In this document: positions 1 through 8,902 of the stretch, piece after piece | Layout of the letters: the number at the start of each line of letters is the position of its first letter | How positions within the stretch are numbered: the first letter of the stretch is position 1 | DNA from: Clostridia bacterium | GTDB taxonomy: Bacteria; Bacillota; Clostridia; Christensenellales; CAG-138 | NCBI GenBank assembly: GCA_017388175.1 | Contig: JAFOTD010000032.1 | Span: forward strand, 1-60,781 | DNA length: 60,781 nucleotides | Direction: 5' to 3' | Made by a program: the position numbers and the translations under genes | Notes under the pieces: model-generated | Databases searched by the model: none | What the model saw: the letters and a program-made list of their open reading frames with translations, nothing else | What the model was told of the DNA's origin: nothing

Positions 1-405
1 AACACCCTGATCGACGCGGGTCACGTCGTCATCACCGTGGGCGGCGGCGGCATTCCGGTCATCGAAAAGGACGGAAAGCTTCTGGGCGTTCCCGCCGTCA
101 TCGACAAGGACTTCGCGTCCGCAAAGCTCGCGGAGCTCGTCGGCGCGGACGCGCTTGTCATCCTCACCGCGGTCGACCGCGTCGCGATCAACTGGGGCAA
201 GCCGAACCAGCAATCGCTTGAGCGCATGACCTGCGCCGAGGCCGAGCAGTACTGCAAGGAAGGGCACTTCGCGCCGGGCTCCATGCTCCCGAAGGTGCAG
301 GCTGCCATGAGCTTTGCGCGCACCGGCGGCGAAGCGATCATCGCCTCTTTGGAAAACGCGGCGGCGGCGCTTCGCGGCGAGAGCGGCACGAAAATCGTCA
401 AATAA
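1..405 (+). CDS. arcC: carbamate kinase, C-terminal part (5' truncated by window edge)
   Basis: The reading frame is open from base 1 and ends at TAA 403-405, giving the last 134 residues. It reads as the C-terminal half of an amino acid kinase fold protein of the carbamate kinase family: the glycine-rich GGGGIPV segment, an [13 protein letters not shown] stretch and [14 protein letters not shown] are typical. Carbamate kinase makes ATP from carbamoyl phosphate and ADP, usually the last step of arginine or agmatine breakdown. The gene start and its neighbours (arcA, arcB) would lie outside the window. No frameshift is seen. A degenerate repeat and a bidirectional terminator follow. Confidence 0.9.
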   Translation, partial: NTLIDAGHVVITVGGGGIPVIEKDGKLLGVPAVIDKDFASAKLAELVGADALVILTAVDRVAINWGKPNQQSLERMTCAEAEQYCKEGHFAPGSMLPKVQAAMSFARTGGEAIIASLENAAAALRGESGTKIVK

Positions 406-499
406 TTCGATCTGATGAAATACGGCATATTTTAACAGACCGGCTTTTCCGCGATACGTTCGCATGCGTCTGTAACGCGCTGATGCAGTCCGAAGATCG

Positions 500-516
500 C
501 TGCAGCGTGTCAAATC
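500..516 (+). repeat. possible decayed fragment of the three-hairpin element
   Basis: CTGCAGCGTGTCAAAT here differs at two positions from CTGCAAGGTGTCAAAT inside the full element at 16679-16806. It also lies just past a gene end (arcC), and weak inverted repeats (ACAGAC/GTCTGT and CGCTG..CAG/CTGCAGCG) precede it. It may be a truncated or eroded copy; the match is short. Confidence 0.3.
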
Positions 517-521
517 AAAAC

Positions 522-552
522 AAAAAACCTCCGCATTTCGCGGAGGTTTTCG
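522..552. terminator. bidirectional rho-independent terminator
   Basis: CCTCCGC (528-534) pairs with GCGGAGG (540-546) and is flanked by A- and T-runs on both sides. On the minus strand it ends the parE-parC operon, 15 bp past the parC stop; on the plus strand it can serve arcC. Confidence 0.85.
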
Positions 553-563
553 CATATCGGTTC

Positions 564-2972
564 TTATTCGTCCACGCGGTACGCGCCGATGACGTCGTCG
601 TCGAGCACGACGGCAAGGAGCATTTCGCCCTTAGAGGATTTCGGCTCGATGTGGATGCTTTCGGTGTTGATCGGCGTTTTGGTGCCGTGGCGCTGTTCGA
701 TCACGAGCGTAAACGGCGCCTGCACGGTGCCGGCGTAGGCGATGCGCGTGCCGTTAGAACCGTTCTTGCGGAAGTCGAACGTCTTGACGCCCTTGCCGTT
801 TCTGCCCTGCTGTTCGTAGTCAAAGAGGAAGCTGCGCTTGCCGAAGCCGCGGTCGGTGAGCACGATCAGCTCGCCCTCGTCGCCGACCGGCATGCACGCC
901 ATGACCTTATCCTTCGGCTCCAGCTTGATGCCGATGACGCCCGCCGCGGCTCTGCCGGTTTCCGGCACGGAGTCGGAAGCGAAGCGGATGCACATGCCCT
1001 GTTCGGTGACGAGCAGGATGTCCATCGTGGGCATCGGGTATGCGCCAAGAAGCTGGTCCTTGTCCTTGAGATTCAGCGCGGCGGTGCGCTTGCCGCGCAC
1101 GCGGTAGTCGGCGGCCTTCGACCGCTTCACCATGCCGCCGGTCGTGCAGAACAGATAGCTGCCCTCGTCCGTATCATTGAACGCGCCGACGATCGTTTCG
1201 CCCTTTTCGAGCTCGACGAGCGCGACGAGGTTTGCCGCTCTTGCGGCGGGCCTCGTTTCGGGAATGTCCGATACTTTGAGGTTCAGCATCGCGCCGCGGT
1301 TGGTGAACAGGCGGATGCTTTCGTTGCTGTTGACTTCGAGGATGCGCTCCGGCTTGTCGGCGCGGATCTGCGAAAGGTTAAACTGCTTTTTGAGGCACTT
1401 ACGGATCTTCAGGTCTGCGCAGACAGCGACGATCATTTCCTCGACTGCCTCGGGTTCCTCGCTCGGCGCTTCGTCCTTTTCGTCGGCGGAGATGATCTGC
1501 GTCTTGCGCTTGCCGTCAAAGAGCTTGCGGATCTCCAGAAGCTCCTTTTTAATCAGATGCACAAGCTTCGCGTCGGAGCCGAGGATCGCCTCGAGCTCGG
1601 CGATCAGCTTTTTGACTTCCTTATATTCCTTTTCGATCGCCAAAAGTTCAAGGTTCGTGAGCTTCTGAAGCCGTAGGTCGAGGATCGCCTGCGCCTGCAC
1701 CTCGGTGAGGTTGAACGTCTTCATCAGACCTTCGCGCGCCTCCTTCGGCGACTTGCTCGCACGGATGAGCTTGATCACGCGGTCGAGGTTGTTGACCGCA
1801 ACCATCAGGCCTTCCAAGATGTGGCAGCGCTTCTTCGCGATCTCCAGCTCGGTTTTCGTGCGCCGCGTGACGACCGCGCGCTGATGGCGCACGTAGTATT
1901 CGATGATCTGCTTGAGATTCAGTTGCTGCGGCTTGCCGTCGGCGATCGCCACGTAGTTCGCGCCGAACGTGCACTGCAGGTCGGAATATTTGAACAGAAG
2001 CTGCAGAACGCGCTCCGGATCGCCGTCCTTCTTGACCTCGATGACCGCGCGCGTGCCCATGCGATCGCTCTCGTCGCGGATATCGGAGACGGCGGCGAAC
2101 ATCGCCTTCTTCTCCTGTGTGATCTCGAGAATCTTCGAAAGGCAGGCCGCCTTGTTGACCTGATACGGAAATTCGTCGATGACGATGCGCGTCTTGCCGT
2201 TCTTGACCTCTTCAAAGTGCGTGCGCGCGCGCATGGTGAGCTTGCCGCGGCCGGTCTCATAGCTTGCGGCGATCTCGGGGGAATCAAGGAGGAACCCACC
2301 GGTCGGAAAATCCGGCGCGGGCATAATCTTCATCAGATCCGCGATTTTAACGCGCGGATTGTCGAGCACGGCTATGACCGCGTCGATCGCCTCGACCGGG
2401 TTGTGCGGCGGGATCGAGGTCGCAAGACCGACCGCAATGCCGCTCGCGCCGTTGACGAGCAGGTTCGGGAATCTGCCGGGCAGCAGCACCGGCTCCTTCA
2501 GGGTATCGTCGAAGTTCCACGTAAAGTCGACGGTGTCCTTGTCGATGTCGCGCAGCAGCAGCATCGCCGCGTCGGTCATGCGCGCTTCGGTGTATCGCAT
2601 TGCCGCGGCGGAGTCGCCGTCGACCGAACCGAAGTTGCCGTGACCGTCGACGAGCGTAACGCCCATATTGAACGGCTGCGCCATTCGCACCATCGCGTCG
2701 TACACGGAGCTGTCGCCGTGCGGATGGTATTTACCGAGGCAGTCGCCGACGATACGCGCGCTCTTGCGGTGCGGTTTATCGGGCGAAAGCCCCAGCTCCA
2801 TCATGGTATAGAGGATGCGCCGCTGCACGGGCTTCAGGCCGTCCTCGACGCGCGGCAGCGCGCGCTCTAAGATGACGTGCTCGGCGTAGGGCATCATCGA
2901 ATCGTGCATGACCTCGTCCATGCTCTTTAAGAGGATGGTTTCGGGGGTCACGGGCTGCGTCGTCTTTGCCAT
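564..2972 (-). CDS. parC: DNA topoisomerase IV subunit A
   Basis: An 802-residue type IIA topoisomerase A subunit. The breakage-reunion domain has the quinolone-region motif [12 protein letters not shown] with the Ser and Asp of sensitive enzymes, and the catalytic tyrosine in [12 protein letters not shown] coiled-coil and a beta-pinwheel C-terminal domain follow. The GyrA box (QRRGGRG-like) expected at the start of the pinwheel in gyrase is absent, so topoisomerase IV, the decatenase, is preferred over gyrase. It starts 3 bp after the parE stop with AAGGAG inside the parE end, so the two are translated together. A gyrase function cannot be excluded without seeing the other pair in the genome. 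Confidence 0.8.
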   Translation of the reverse strand: MAKTTQPVTPETILLKSMDEVMHDSMMPYAEHVILERALPRVEDGLKPVQRRILYTMMELGLSPDKPHRKSARIVGDCLGKYHPHGDSSVYDAMVRMAQPFNMGVTLVDGHGNFGSVDGDSAAAMRYTEARMTDAAMLLLRDIDKDTVDFTWNFDDTLKEPVLLPGRFPNLLVNGASGIAVGLATSIPPHNPVEAIDAVIAVLDNPRVKIADLMKIMPAPDFPTGGFLLDSPEIAASYETGRGKLTMRARTHFEEVKNGKTRIVIDEFPYQVNKAACLSKILEITQEKKAMFAAVSDIRDESDRMGTRAVIEVKKDGDPERVLQLLFKYSDLQCTFGANYVAIADGKPQQLNLKQIIEYYVRHQRAVVTRRTKTELEIAKKRCHILEGLMVAVNNLDRVIKLIRASKSPKEAREGLMKTFNLTEVQAQAILDLRLQKLTNLELLAIEKEYKEVKKLIAELEAILGSDAKLVHLIKKELLEIRKLFDGKRKTQIISADEKDEAPSEEPEAVEEMIVAVCADLKIRKCLKKQFNLSQIRADKPERILEVNSNESIRLFTNRGAMLNLKVSDIPETRPAARAANLVALVELEKGETIVGAFNDTDEGSYLFCTTGGMVKRSKAADYRVRGKRTAALNLKDKDQLLGAYPMPTMDILLVTEQGMCIRFASDSVPETGRAAAGVIGIKLEPKDKVMACMPVGDEGELIVLTDRGFGKRSFLFDYEQQGRNGKGVKTFDFRKNGSNGTRIAYAGTVQAPFTLVIEQRHGTKTPINTESIHIEPKSSKGEMLLAVVLDDDVIGAYRVDE

Positions 2973-2975
2973 AGC

Positions 2976-4928
2976 TTACTCCTTGATCTTTTCAAACACC
3001 GCGTTGGAGCGGTTGAAATCCGCGTACTCGAAAATGTATTCCTTGCGGGACTGCACCTTGTCGCCCATCAGCACGGTGACGAGGTGCTCGACCTCCGCCG
3101 CGTCCTCGATCGTGACGCGGGTAAGCCTTCTGCCCTGCGGGTTCATGGTCGTTTCCCAAAGCTGCTCGGGGTTCATCTCGCCGAGGCCCTTATAGCGCTG
3201 CAGCGTATAGTTCTTGCCCGAAATGCTGCGCATCGCGGTTTTCAGCGCCGCGTCGTCGTAGCAGTAGACCGGAGCCTGATTCGTCTTCTGCACGCGGTAG
3301 AGCGGCGCCATGCCGATGTACACGTGCCCCTCGGTGATCAGCGGGCGCATGTAGCGGTAGAAGAAGGTCAGAAGGATCGCGCGGATGTGCGCGCCGTCCT
3401 GGTCGGCATCCGCGAGGATGATGATCTTATTGTATTTCAGCGAGGAAATATCGAAGTCGTCGCCGATGCCCGTGCCGAGCGCCGTGATGATCGAGCGGAA
3501 CTCGTCGTTCTGCAGAACCTGCTCGAGCCGCTTCTTTTCGACGTTCAGCGGCTTTCCGCGAAGGGGAAGGATCGCCTGAAATCTGCGGTCGCGGCCCTGC
3601 TTCGCGCTGCCGCCCGCGGAGTCGCCCTCCACGATAAACAGCTCGTTTTGCGAATAGTCGCGGCCGGTGCAGCTCGATAATTTGCCGACGAGCGGCGCGT
3701 TTTCGAGCTTGCTCTTTTCGCGCGCGTTCTCCTTTGCCTTGCGCGCCGCGCTCCGTGCTTTTGCGGCTTTCACGGCCTTTTCCGCGATCAGGTTTGCCGT
3801 GTTCGCGTTCTTGAGGTTTTCGAGCCACGGCACGAGCGTCGCGTTCAGCACCGCCTCGACCGCAGGACGCGCTTCGGTGTTGCCGAGCTTCGTTTTCGTC
3901 TGTCCCTCGAACTGGACGCTGCGCATCTTCAAAGACAGCACCGCCGTCATGCCCTCGCGGAAATCCTCGCCCGCAAGCGACGGATCCTTGTCCTTTAAGA
4001 TGCCGTTTTTACGGCAGTAGTCGTTGAAGATCTTCGTGATCGCCGCCTTGAAGCCGGTCTCGTGCGTGCCGCCCTCGGTGGTGGGGATGTTGTTGACGTA
4101 GGAGGCGATCGTCTCCGCGTATTCGTCGTTGTGCAGGATCGCCGCTTCCACGACGATGCCGTTCGATTCGCCTTTGATGTGGATCGGCGGGTCGTACAGC
4201 GCGTTCTTGTCCTCCTGAATGTAGCGGACGAAGTCAGAAAGACCGCCGTCGTATTTGAATTCGGCATGCTTCTGCTTTTCGCGGTTGTCGTCCAAAACGA
4301 GCTTTACGCCGCGGTTCAGATACGCCAGCTCGCGAAGGCGTTTCATCACGACCGAATACTGCATGTCGATCGTCTCGAACACGCGATCATCGGGGAGGAA
4401 CGTCACGACCGTGCCCTGCTTGCGGGTTCTTCCGGTCTCGGTCAGCGGATACTTCGGCTTTCCGGAAACGATCTTGCCCTCTTCGTTTTCGACGCTTTCA
4501 AACTCCATCTTATAGGCGCGGTTTTCGTGATAGACCTCGACGGAAAGCCAGCGCGACAGCGCGTTGACGACCGACGCGCCTACGCCGTGAAGCCCGCCCG
4601 AGAATGAGTACGCCGCGTTGCCGAACTTGCCGCCGGCATGGAGCTGCGTGAAGACGACCTCGACGCCGGAAACGCCGAGCTTTTCGTGGATGCCGGTCGG
4701 AATGCCGCGGCCGTTGTCGGTCACGGTCACCGAATGATCGCGGTTGAGCGTGACGGTGATCTCGTCCGCGTAGCCGTTCGCCGCTTCGTCGATCGCGTTG
4801 TCGACGATCTCCCATAAAAGATGGTGGAGTCCCGGCAGCCCGGTCGAGCCGATATACATGCCGGGACGCATGCGCACCGCGTCGAGCCCTTCCATGACCG
4901 TAATATTTTTGACGGAATATTCTTCCAT
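2976..4928 (-). CDS. parE: DNA topoisomerase IV subunit B (ATPase)
   Basis: A 650-residue GHKL-ATPase plus TOPRIM protein. Motifs in order: EIVDNAIDEA (ATP/Mg binding), DNGRGIP, GGLHGVGASVVNALS, then TOPRIM EGDSAGGSA and the metal-binding DADQDG, and the C-terminal RYKGLGEMNPEQLWETTM. The start at 4928 was chosen because GGAGG lies 6-7 bases upstream; an upstream in-frame ATG at 4967 has no such site and would put the promoter inside the gene. The length and lack of a GyrB insert fit Gram-positive ParE or GyrB; the call as ParE follows from the partner ParC lacking a GyrA box. Confidence 0.8.
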   Translation of the reverse strand: MEEYSVKNITVMEGLDAVRMRPGMYIGSTGLPGLHHLLWEIVDNAIDEAANGYADEITVTLNRDHSVTVTDNGRGIPTGIHEKLGVSGVEVVFTQLHAGGKFGNAAYSFSGGLHGVGASVVNALSRWLSVEVYHENRAYKMEFESVENEEGKIVSGKPKYPLTETGRTRKQGTVVTFLPDDRVFETIDMQYSVVMKRLRELAYLNRGVKLVLDDNREKQKHAEFKYDGGLSDFVRYIQEDKNALYDPPIHIKGESNGIVVEAAILHNDEYAETIASYVNNIPTTEGGTHETGFKAAITKIFNDYCRKNGILKDKDPSLAGEDFREGMTAVLSLKMRSVQFEGQTKTKLGNTEARPAVEAVLNATLVPWLENLKNANTANLIAEKAVKAAKARSAARKAKENAREKSKLENAPLVGKLSSCTGRDYSQNELFIVEGDSAGGSAKQGRDRRFQAILPLRGKPLNVEKKRLEQVLQNDEFRSIITALGTGIGDDFDISSLKYNKIIILADADQDGAHIRAILLTFFYRYMRPLITEGHVYIGMAPLYRVQKTNQAPVYCYDDAALKTAMRSISGKNYTLQRYKGLGEMNPEQLWETTMNPQGRRLTRVTIEDAAEVEHLVTVLMGDKVQSRKEYIFEYADFNRSNAVFEKIKE

Positions 4929-4955
4929 AAATACCTCCGATGGTTGGTTCCTGCC

Positions 4956-4964
4956 ATTATACCA
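4956..4964 (-). promoter_or_regulatory. extended -10 promoter of parE-parC
   Basis: On the minus strand TGGTATAAT gives a perfect -10 with a TGn extension, about 27 bases before the parE start. No convincing -35 hexamer is seen at 16-18 bp. Confidence 0.55.
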
Positions 4965-5054
4965 CAAGATGTTGTGTCTGCGGGTATTTTTGGGTGCACT
5001 TTTACCATTTATTCATATTTCATGGAAAATTTGCTTTTCCGACGCATTTCCATG

Positions 5055-5083
5055 GTGACAAGGGCGGTGGATTGGTGTATAAT
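5055..5083 (+). promoter_or_regulatory. promoter of the dcw cluster
   Basis: GTGACA (5055-5060), a 17 bp spacer and a perfect TATAAT (5078-5083), about 50 bases before the rsmH start. It drives the long plus-strand run to divIB. No mraZ gene and no mraZ-type direct repeats are seen between promoter and rsmH. Confidence 0.75.
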
Positions 5084-5133
5084 TTACGATGTATTTATAT
5101 GTGAAAGTATACCGTCACGGGGAAAGGAGCCGC

Positions 5134-6096
5134 ATGGAGACCGGATTTCATCACGTACCGATCATGGTGCCGGAAGTGCTGGCGCTTTTGGAGCCCGCGC
5201 GCGGGGGTGTCTTCGTGGACGGCACGCTCGGCGGAGGGGGACACGCGGAGGCGGTGCTCTCCGCCATGCCCGAGAGCGGGAGACTCTTCGGCATAGACCG
5301 CGACGACGAGGCGCTGAAGGCCGCGAGCGCAAGATTATCCCGCTTCGGCGACCGGTTTACGGCGATCAAGGGGAACTTTTTCGATATGCGATCGCTGCTG
5401 TATGCGCGCGGGATCGAAAAGGTCGACGGGATTCTACTCGATCTCGGCGTCTCTTCATATCAGCTTGACGCAAGGGAACGCGGCTTTTCCTACAAGGCGG
5501 AAGCGCCTCTGGATATGCGCATGGATCAAAGCGCGCCGCTCTCGGCGAAGATCGTGGTCAACGAGTGGCCCGAAGAGGAATTGCGCCGCATCTTTTACGA
5601 GTACGGGGAAGAGAAGTTTTCGGCAAAGATCGCGCGGCGCATCGTCGAACGGCGAAAGGAAGCGCCGATCGAAACGACGACCGAGCTTGCGGAGCTGATC
5701 AAAAGCGCGATCCCCGCGAAATTCCGCAACGAACCGCAGCATCCGGCGCGGCGCTGCTTTCAGGCGATCCGCATCGCCGTGAACGGCGAGCTGGACGGGC
5801 TCAATGACGCGATCGTGTCAGCGCACGACCTTCTGAAGCCAGGCGGACGGCTTGCGATCCTGACGTTCCATTCTTTGGAGGACCGCATCGTGAAAAACGC
5901 GTTCCGCACGTTTGAAAACCCCTGCACCTGCCCGAAGTCGGCGCCGGTGTGTATCTGCGGGAAGAAACCGACCGCAAAGGTGCTGACGCGCCATCCTCTG
6001 GTTGCGTCGGAGGAAGAACAGGCAATGAATTCGCGCGCGACGAGCGCAAAGCTTCGCGCGATCGTGCGCATGGATCCCGTTTCGGGGTCATATTGA
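5134..6096 (+). CDS. rsmH: 16S rRNA (cytosine(1402)-N(4))-methyltransferase
   Basis: A 320-residue protein (MraW). It N4-methylates C1402 of 16S rRNA using S-adenosylmethionine. The SAM site VDGTLGGGGHAEAVL is near the N-terminus, followed by LLDLGVSSYQLD and the signature FHSLEDRIVKN; the C-terminal cysteines CTCPKSAPVCICGKK are typical. The start at 5134 has GGAAAGGAG 6 bases upstream; the longer frame from 5089 would begin at the predicted transcription start. First gene of the dcw cluster, 19 bp before ftsL. Confidence 0.95.
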   Translation: METGFHHVPIMVPEVLALLEPARGGVFVDGTLGGGGHAEAVLSAMPESGRLFGIDRDDEALKAASARLSRFGDRFTAIKGNFFDMRSLLYARGIEKVDGILLDLGVSSYQLDARERGFSYKAEAPLDMRMDQSAPLSAKIVVNEWPEEELRRIFYEYGEEKFSAKIARRIVERRKEAPIETTTELAELIKSAIPAKFRNEPQHPARRCFQAIRIAVNGELDGLNDAIVSAHDLLKPGGRLAILTFHSLEDRIVKNAFRTFENPCTCPKSAPVCICGKKPTAKVLTRHPLVASEEEQAMNSRATSAKLRAIVRMDPVSGSY

Positions 6097-6115
6097 TGTA
6101 GAAAGGAGAAGCGGC

Positions 6116-6637
6116 ATGGACGTTCAGTTCGATGAAGACAGCCGGAAAGCCGGCAGCGCAAAAACACGCATCTATTCGCCGAACAAAACGGGCAATCCCA
6201 CGCCCGTTCTGGAAGACGCGTCGATGCCGATTCGTCCGCAGCCGACCAAAACGGTTAAGGCAAAGCGCAGCGCGCGCACCGAGGTGCGGTTGACGCCGAT
6301 GTCCAAAGTCCTGATCCTGCTGTCCGTGTTCGTGATCGCCGCAACCGCGCTGTTCGCGCTGTCCGGCGCGGCGGATTACGCGCGCATCATCAGCGAAACC
6401 GCTTCCGTGAACAGTGAAATCGAATCGTATAACGATCAGATTTCGCAGCTTCGGAAAACGCAGGGCACAATGAACGACTTTGCTACGATCTACGACGTCT
6501 GCATGCGGCTCGGCATGACGATGACCGGGTCACAGAGCAGCGGTTCCGCGATCGTGCCGGCTTCGCCCGAGACGAGCACGGAACCGGCGGAGACGCCGCC
6601 GCCCGAAACCTCCGAACCGAATGGAGAAGAACCATGA
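6116..6637 (+). CDS. ftsL: FtsL-like division protein
   Basis: A 173-residue single-pass membrane protein: basic N-terminal cytoplasmic part (1-61), one membrane helix around 63-85 (VLILLSVFVIAATALFAL), then a short heptad-like coiled coil (SVNSEIESYNDQISQL) and a Pro/Thr/Glu-rich tail. Family identity rests on topology, size and position between rsmH and the division PBP, not on sequence motifs, which FtsL lacks. FtsL forms a complex with DivIB and DivIC and activates FtsW-PBP. The C-terminal tail is longer and more acidic than usual. The stop overlaps the next start (ATGA). RBS GAAAGGAGAA. Confidence 0.75.
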   Translation: MDVQFDEDSRKAGSAKTRIYSPNKTGNPTPVLEDASMPIRPQPTKTVKAKRSARTEVRLTPMSKVLILLSVFVIAATALFALSGAADYARIISETASVNSEIESYNDQISQLRKTQGTMNDFATIYDVCMRLGMTMTGSQSSGSAIVPASPETSTEPAETPPPETSEPNGEEP

Positions 6638-8883
6638 AAATACCGAACCTGCGCATTCGCGGACGATCCGCAAGACGCTCCGGCACAGCCGTTCGCAGCG
6701 GGTCGAATCGGGTAAGGATTGCGCCGCAAAAGAGAAAATTGCTGTTCGCGATGCTGATCGCGGGCGTCGGGTTCTTGCTGATCATCGGCAAGCTGTTTGA
6801 CGTGTCGATTATCAAGGGCAAGACGTGGACGCAGAAGGCGATGAGTCAGTGGACGCGCGTGACGTCCCTAAAAGCCGAGCGCGGACAGATCCTGGATCGC
6901 AACGGCACGGTGCTTGCCTCGTCGTATACGACGTATCAGGTCTGTCTGAACCCGCAGAACATTCAGGAGAGCGACCGCGAGCGTATCGCGTACATCCTTT
7001 CGACGTACCTCGAAATGGACTACGACACGGTCTATGCGAAGATTACGAAGACGCGCAAGAAGTACCCGAACGATCCGGACAACCACGAGCGCACACTGTA
7101 TTCGCAGATCAAGCTCAAGGATCAGGTCGATAAGGAAGTTATCAGTAAGCTCAACTCCATGCAGCTCGGCAGCGGCGTGAGCTACTATTCCGACGTCAAG
7201 CGCGACTATCCGGAATCCGGGTACTACGCGCAGCTCATCGGGTTCACGAACATTGACGGCGACGGGCAGACCGGCGTGGAACTGACGTACAACAAATACC
7301 TTGCCGGAGAGAACGGCTACCAGAAAACGGACACGGACCGCGATAACAACCCGGTTCCGGGCGGCGAAGAGGAATACGTGGAATCAGTCCCTGGCGCAGA
7401 CGTGATCCTGACGGTGGATACGGGGTATCAGGGCATTCTCGAGAATGCGCTTGAGGAAGCGTGCGTGATCAACAACGCGAAGAGCGTGCAGGGCGTGCTG
7501 ATGGACCCGCGGACGGGCGAGATCCTTGCGATCGGCACGTACCCGACGTTCGACAGCTCGAACCCGCCGAGAAGCGACGCGAAGACGCTGCTGGAGCTTT
7601 CGAAAAACCGGATCGTAACGGACACGTACGAGCCGGGCTCGACGTTCAAGGTCGTTACGCTTGCGAGCGCGCTTGAATCCGGCGCGGTCGATATGTCGAC
7701 GCGGTTTTACTGCAGCGGGTCGCTGCTCGTCAAGGGCGAGCGGATCAAATGCTGGAAATCCGGCGGGCATAAGGATGAATCGCTTGCCGAGGCGGTGCAG
7801 AACAGCTGCAATCCGGCGTTTATGGGAATGGCGCTCAGGATGGGCGTGGATACCTTCTACGATTACATTTTCAAGTTCGGCTTCGACGAGCCGACGGGTT
7901 CCGGCGTGATGGGCGAGACGAGCGGAACCGTTACGCATAAGAAATACATCCGAGACGCGGATCTCGCGCGCATCGGGTTCGGTCAGAGCATCAGCTGCAC
8001 GGGCATGCAGCTTATGATGGCGGTCGACGCGTGCATCAACGGCGGCGAGCTTTTAAAGCCGTATATCGTTTCGGAGATCGTCGACAAGCAGGGCAACGTG
8101 CTTGAAAAAAACGAGCGCACCGTCGTGCGCCGCGTGATCTCGCCGACGACGTCGGCAATCATACGCAGCCTTCTGCGCGGGGTCGTGGAAAACGGCAGCG
8201 GCAAAAACGCGCAGGTTCCCGGCTATTCGGTCGGCGGCAAGACGGGCACGTCGCAGAAGTACGATGAAAACGGCAACGTATCGAGTTCCAAGCTCGTTGC
8301 GTCGTTTATCGGGTTTGCGCCGGTCGACGATCCGCAGTTTATCTGCCTGATTATCGTCGACGAACCGCAGGTGCCGCAGGTGTACGGCAGCACGGTTGCC
8401 GCGCCGTTCGTGCAGCAGGTGCTGGCCGCCGCGCTGTCCTACGCGGGTGTTGCGCCGGACATCGAAAGCACGGCTGTGGCGGTGCCGGACGTGCACGGCT
8501 TGACCGTCAGTCAGGCGAAGCAGGTGCTTGAACACGCGGGGCTGGAGCCGATCTATCTGGACGCCGAGCTCGATTCGACGGTCTCGAATCAGGCGCCCGC
8601 CGCGAACACGCGGGTGGTGCGCGGCAGCACGGTGATGCTGTATTCGACCGGGTATTCCTTCTTCTCGGAGCTGAACGAGGACGTGAGTACGGTAAAGGTG
8701 CCGAACGTGATCGGACTGGATCGCATCGACGCGCTGGACGCGCTGAAGAAGGCCGGGCTGATCATGGATTACGACCGGCAGAACTGCGCGGGCGAGGCGG
8801 TCTATCAGGACATCACGGAGGAATACGAGGTGCCGGTGGGCACGGTCGTGCACGTGACGTTCGAAGTCAAAAACAGTGATTGA
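6634..8883 (+). CDS. spoVD: division/sporulation PBP with PASTA domains (SpoVD/FtsI type)
   Basis: A 749-residue class B penicillin-binding protein, the transpeptidase that cross-links septal or spore-cortex peptidoglycan with its partner SEDS protein FtsW. Basic N-terminus, a membrane anchor around 36-56, dimerisation domain, then the transpeptidase motifs STFK (nucleophile Ser336), SCN (391-393) and KTGT (536-539). Two C-terminal PASTA domains begin at VPDVHGL and VPNVIGL. The start overlaps the ftsL stop as ATGA. Two PASTA domains suit either SpoVD or a vegetative FtsI; with only one PBP gene in this cluster it may serve vegetative division. Confidence 0.9.
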   Translation: MKIPNLRIRGRSARRSGTAVRSGSNRVRIAPQKRKLLFAMLIAGVGFLLIIGKLFDVSIIKGKTWTQKAMSQWTRVTSLKAERGQILDRNGTVLASSYTTYQVCLNPQNIQESDRERIAYILSTYLEMDYDTVYAKITKTRKKYPNDPDNHERTLYSQIKLKDQVDKEVISKLNSMQLGSGVSYYSDVKRDYPESGYYAQLIGFTNIDGDGQTGVELTYNKYLAGENGYQKTDTDRDNNPVPGGEEEYVESVPGADVILTVDTGYQGILENALEEACVINNAKSVQGVLMDPRTGEILAIGTYPTFDSSNPPRSDAKTLLELSKNRIVTDTYEPGSTFKVVTLASALESGAVDMSTRFYCSGSLLVKGERIKCWKSGGHKDESLAEAVQNSCNPAFMGMALRMGVDTFYDYIFKFGFDEPTGSGVMGETSGTVTHKKYIRDADLARIGFGQSISCTGMQLMMAVDACINGGELLKPYIVSEIVDKQGNVLEKNERTVVRRVISPTTSAIIRSLLRGVVENGSGKNAQVPGYSVGGKTGTSQKYDENGNVSSSKLVASFIGFAPVDDPQFICLIIVDEPQVPQVYGSTVAAPFVQQVLAAALSYAGVAPDIESTAVAVPDVHGLTVSQAKQVLEHAGLEPIYLDAELDSTVSNQAPAANTRVVRGSTVMLYSTGYSFFSELNEDVSTVKVPNVIGLDRIDALDALKKAGLIMDYDRQNCAGEAVYQDITEEYEVPVGTVVHVTFEVKNSD

Positions 8884-8902
8884 ATCAGCGGGGGAGATGA
8901 AA

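Noticed and set aside
483-1676. 397-residue plus-strand frame opposite parC
   Set aside because: Arg/Ala/Asp-rich shadow of a GC-rich gene; parC on the other strand has full family motifs.
564-4928. Assignment as gyrase gyrB-gyrA
   Set aside because: The A subunit lacks a GyrA box at the start of the pinwheel; topoisomerase IV fits better, though not finally proven.
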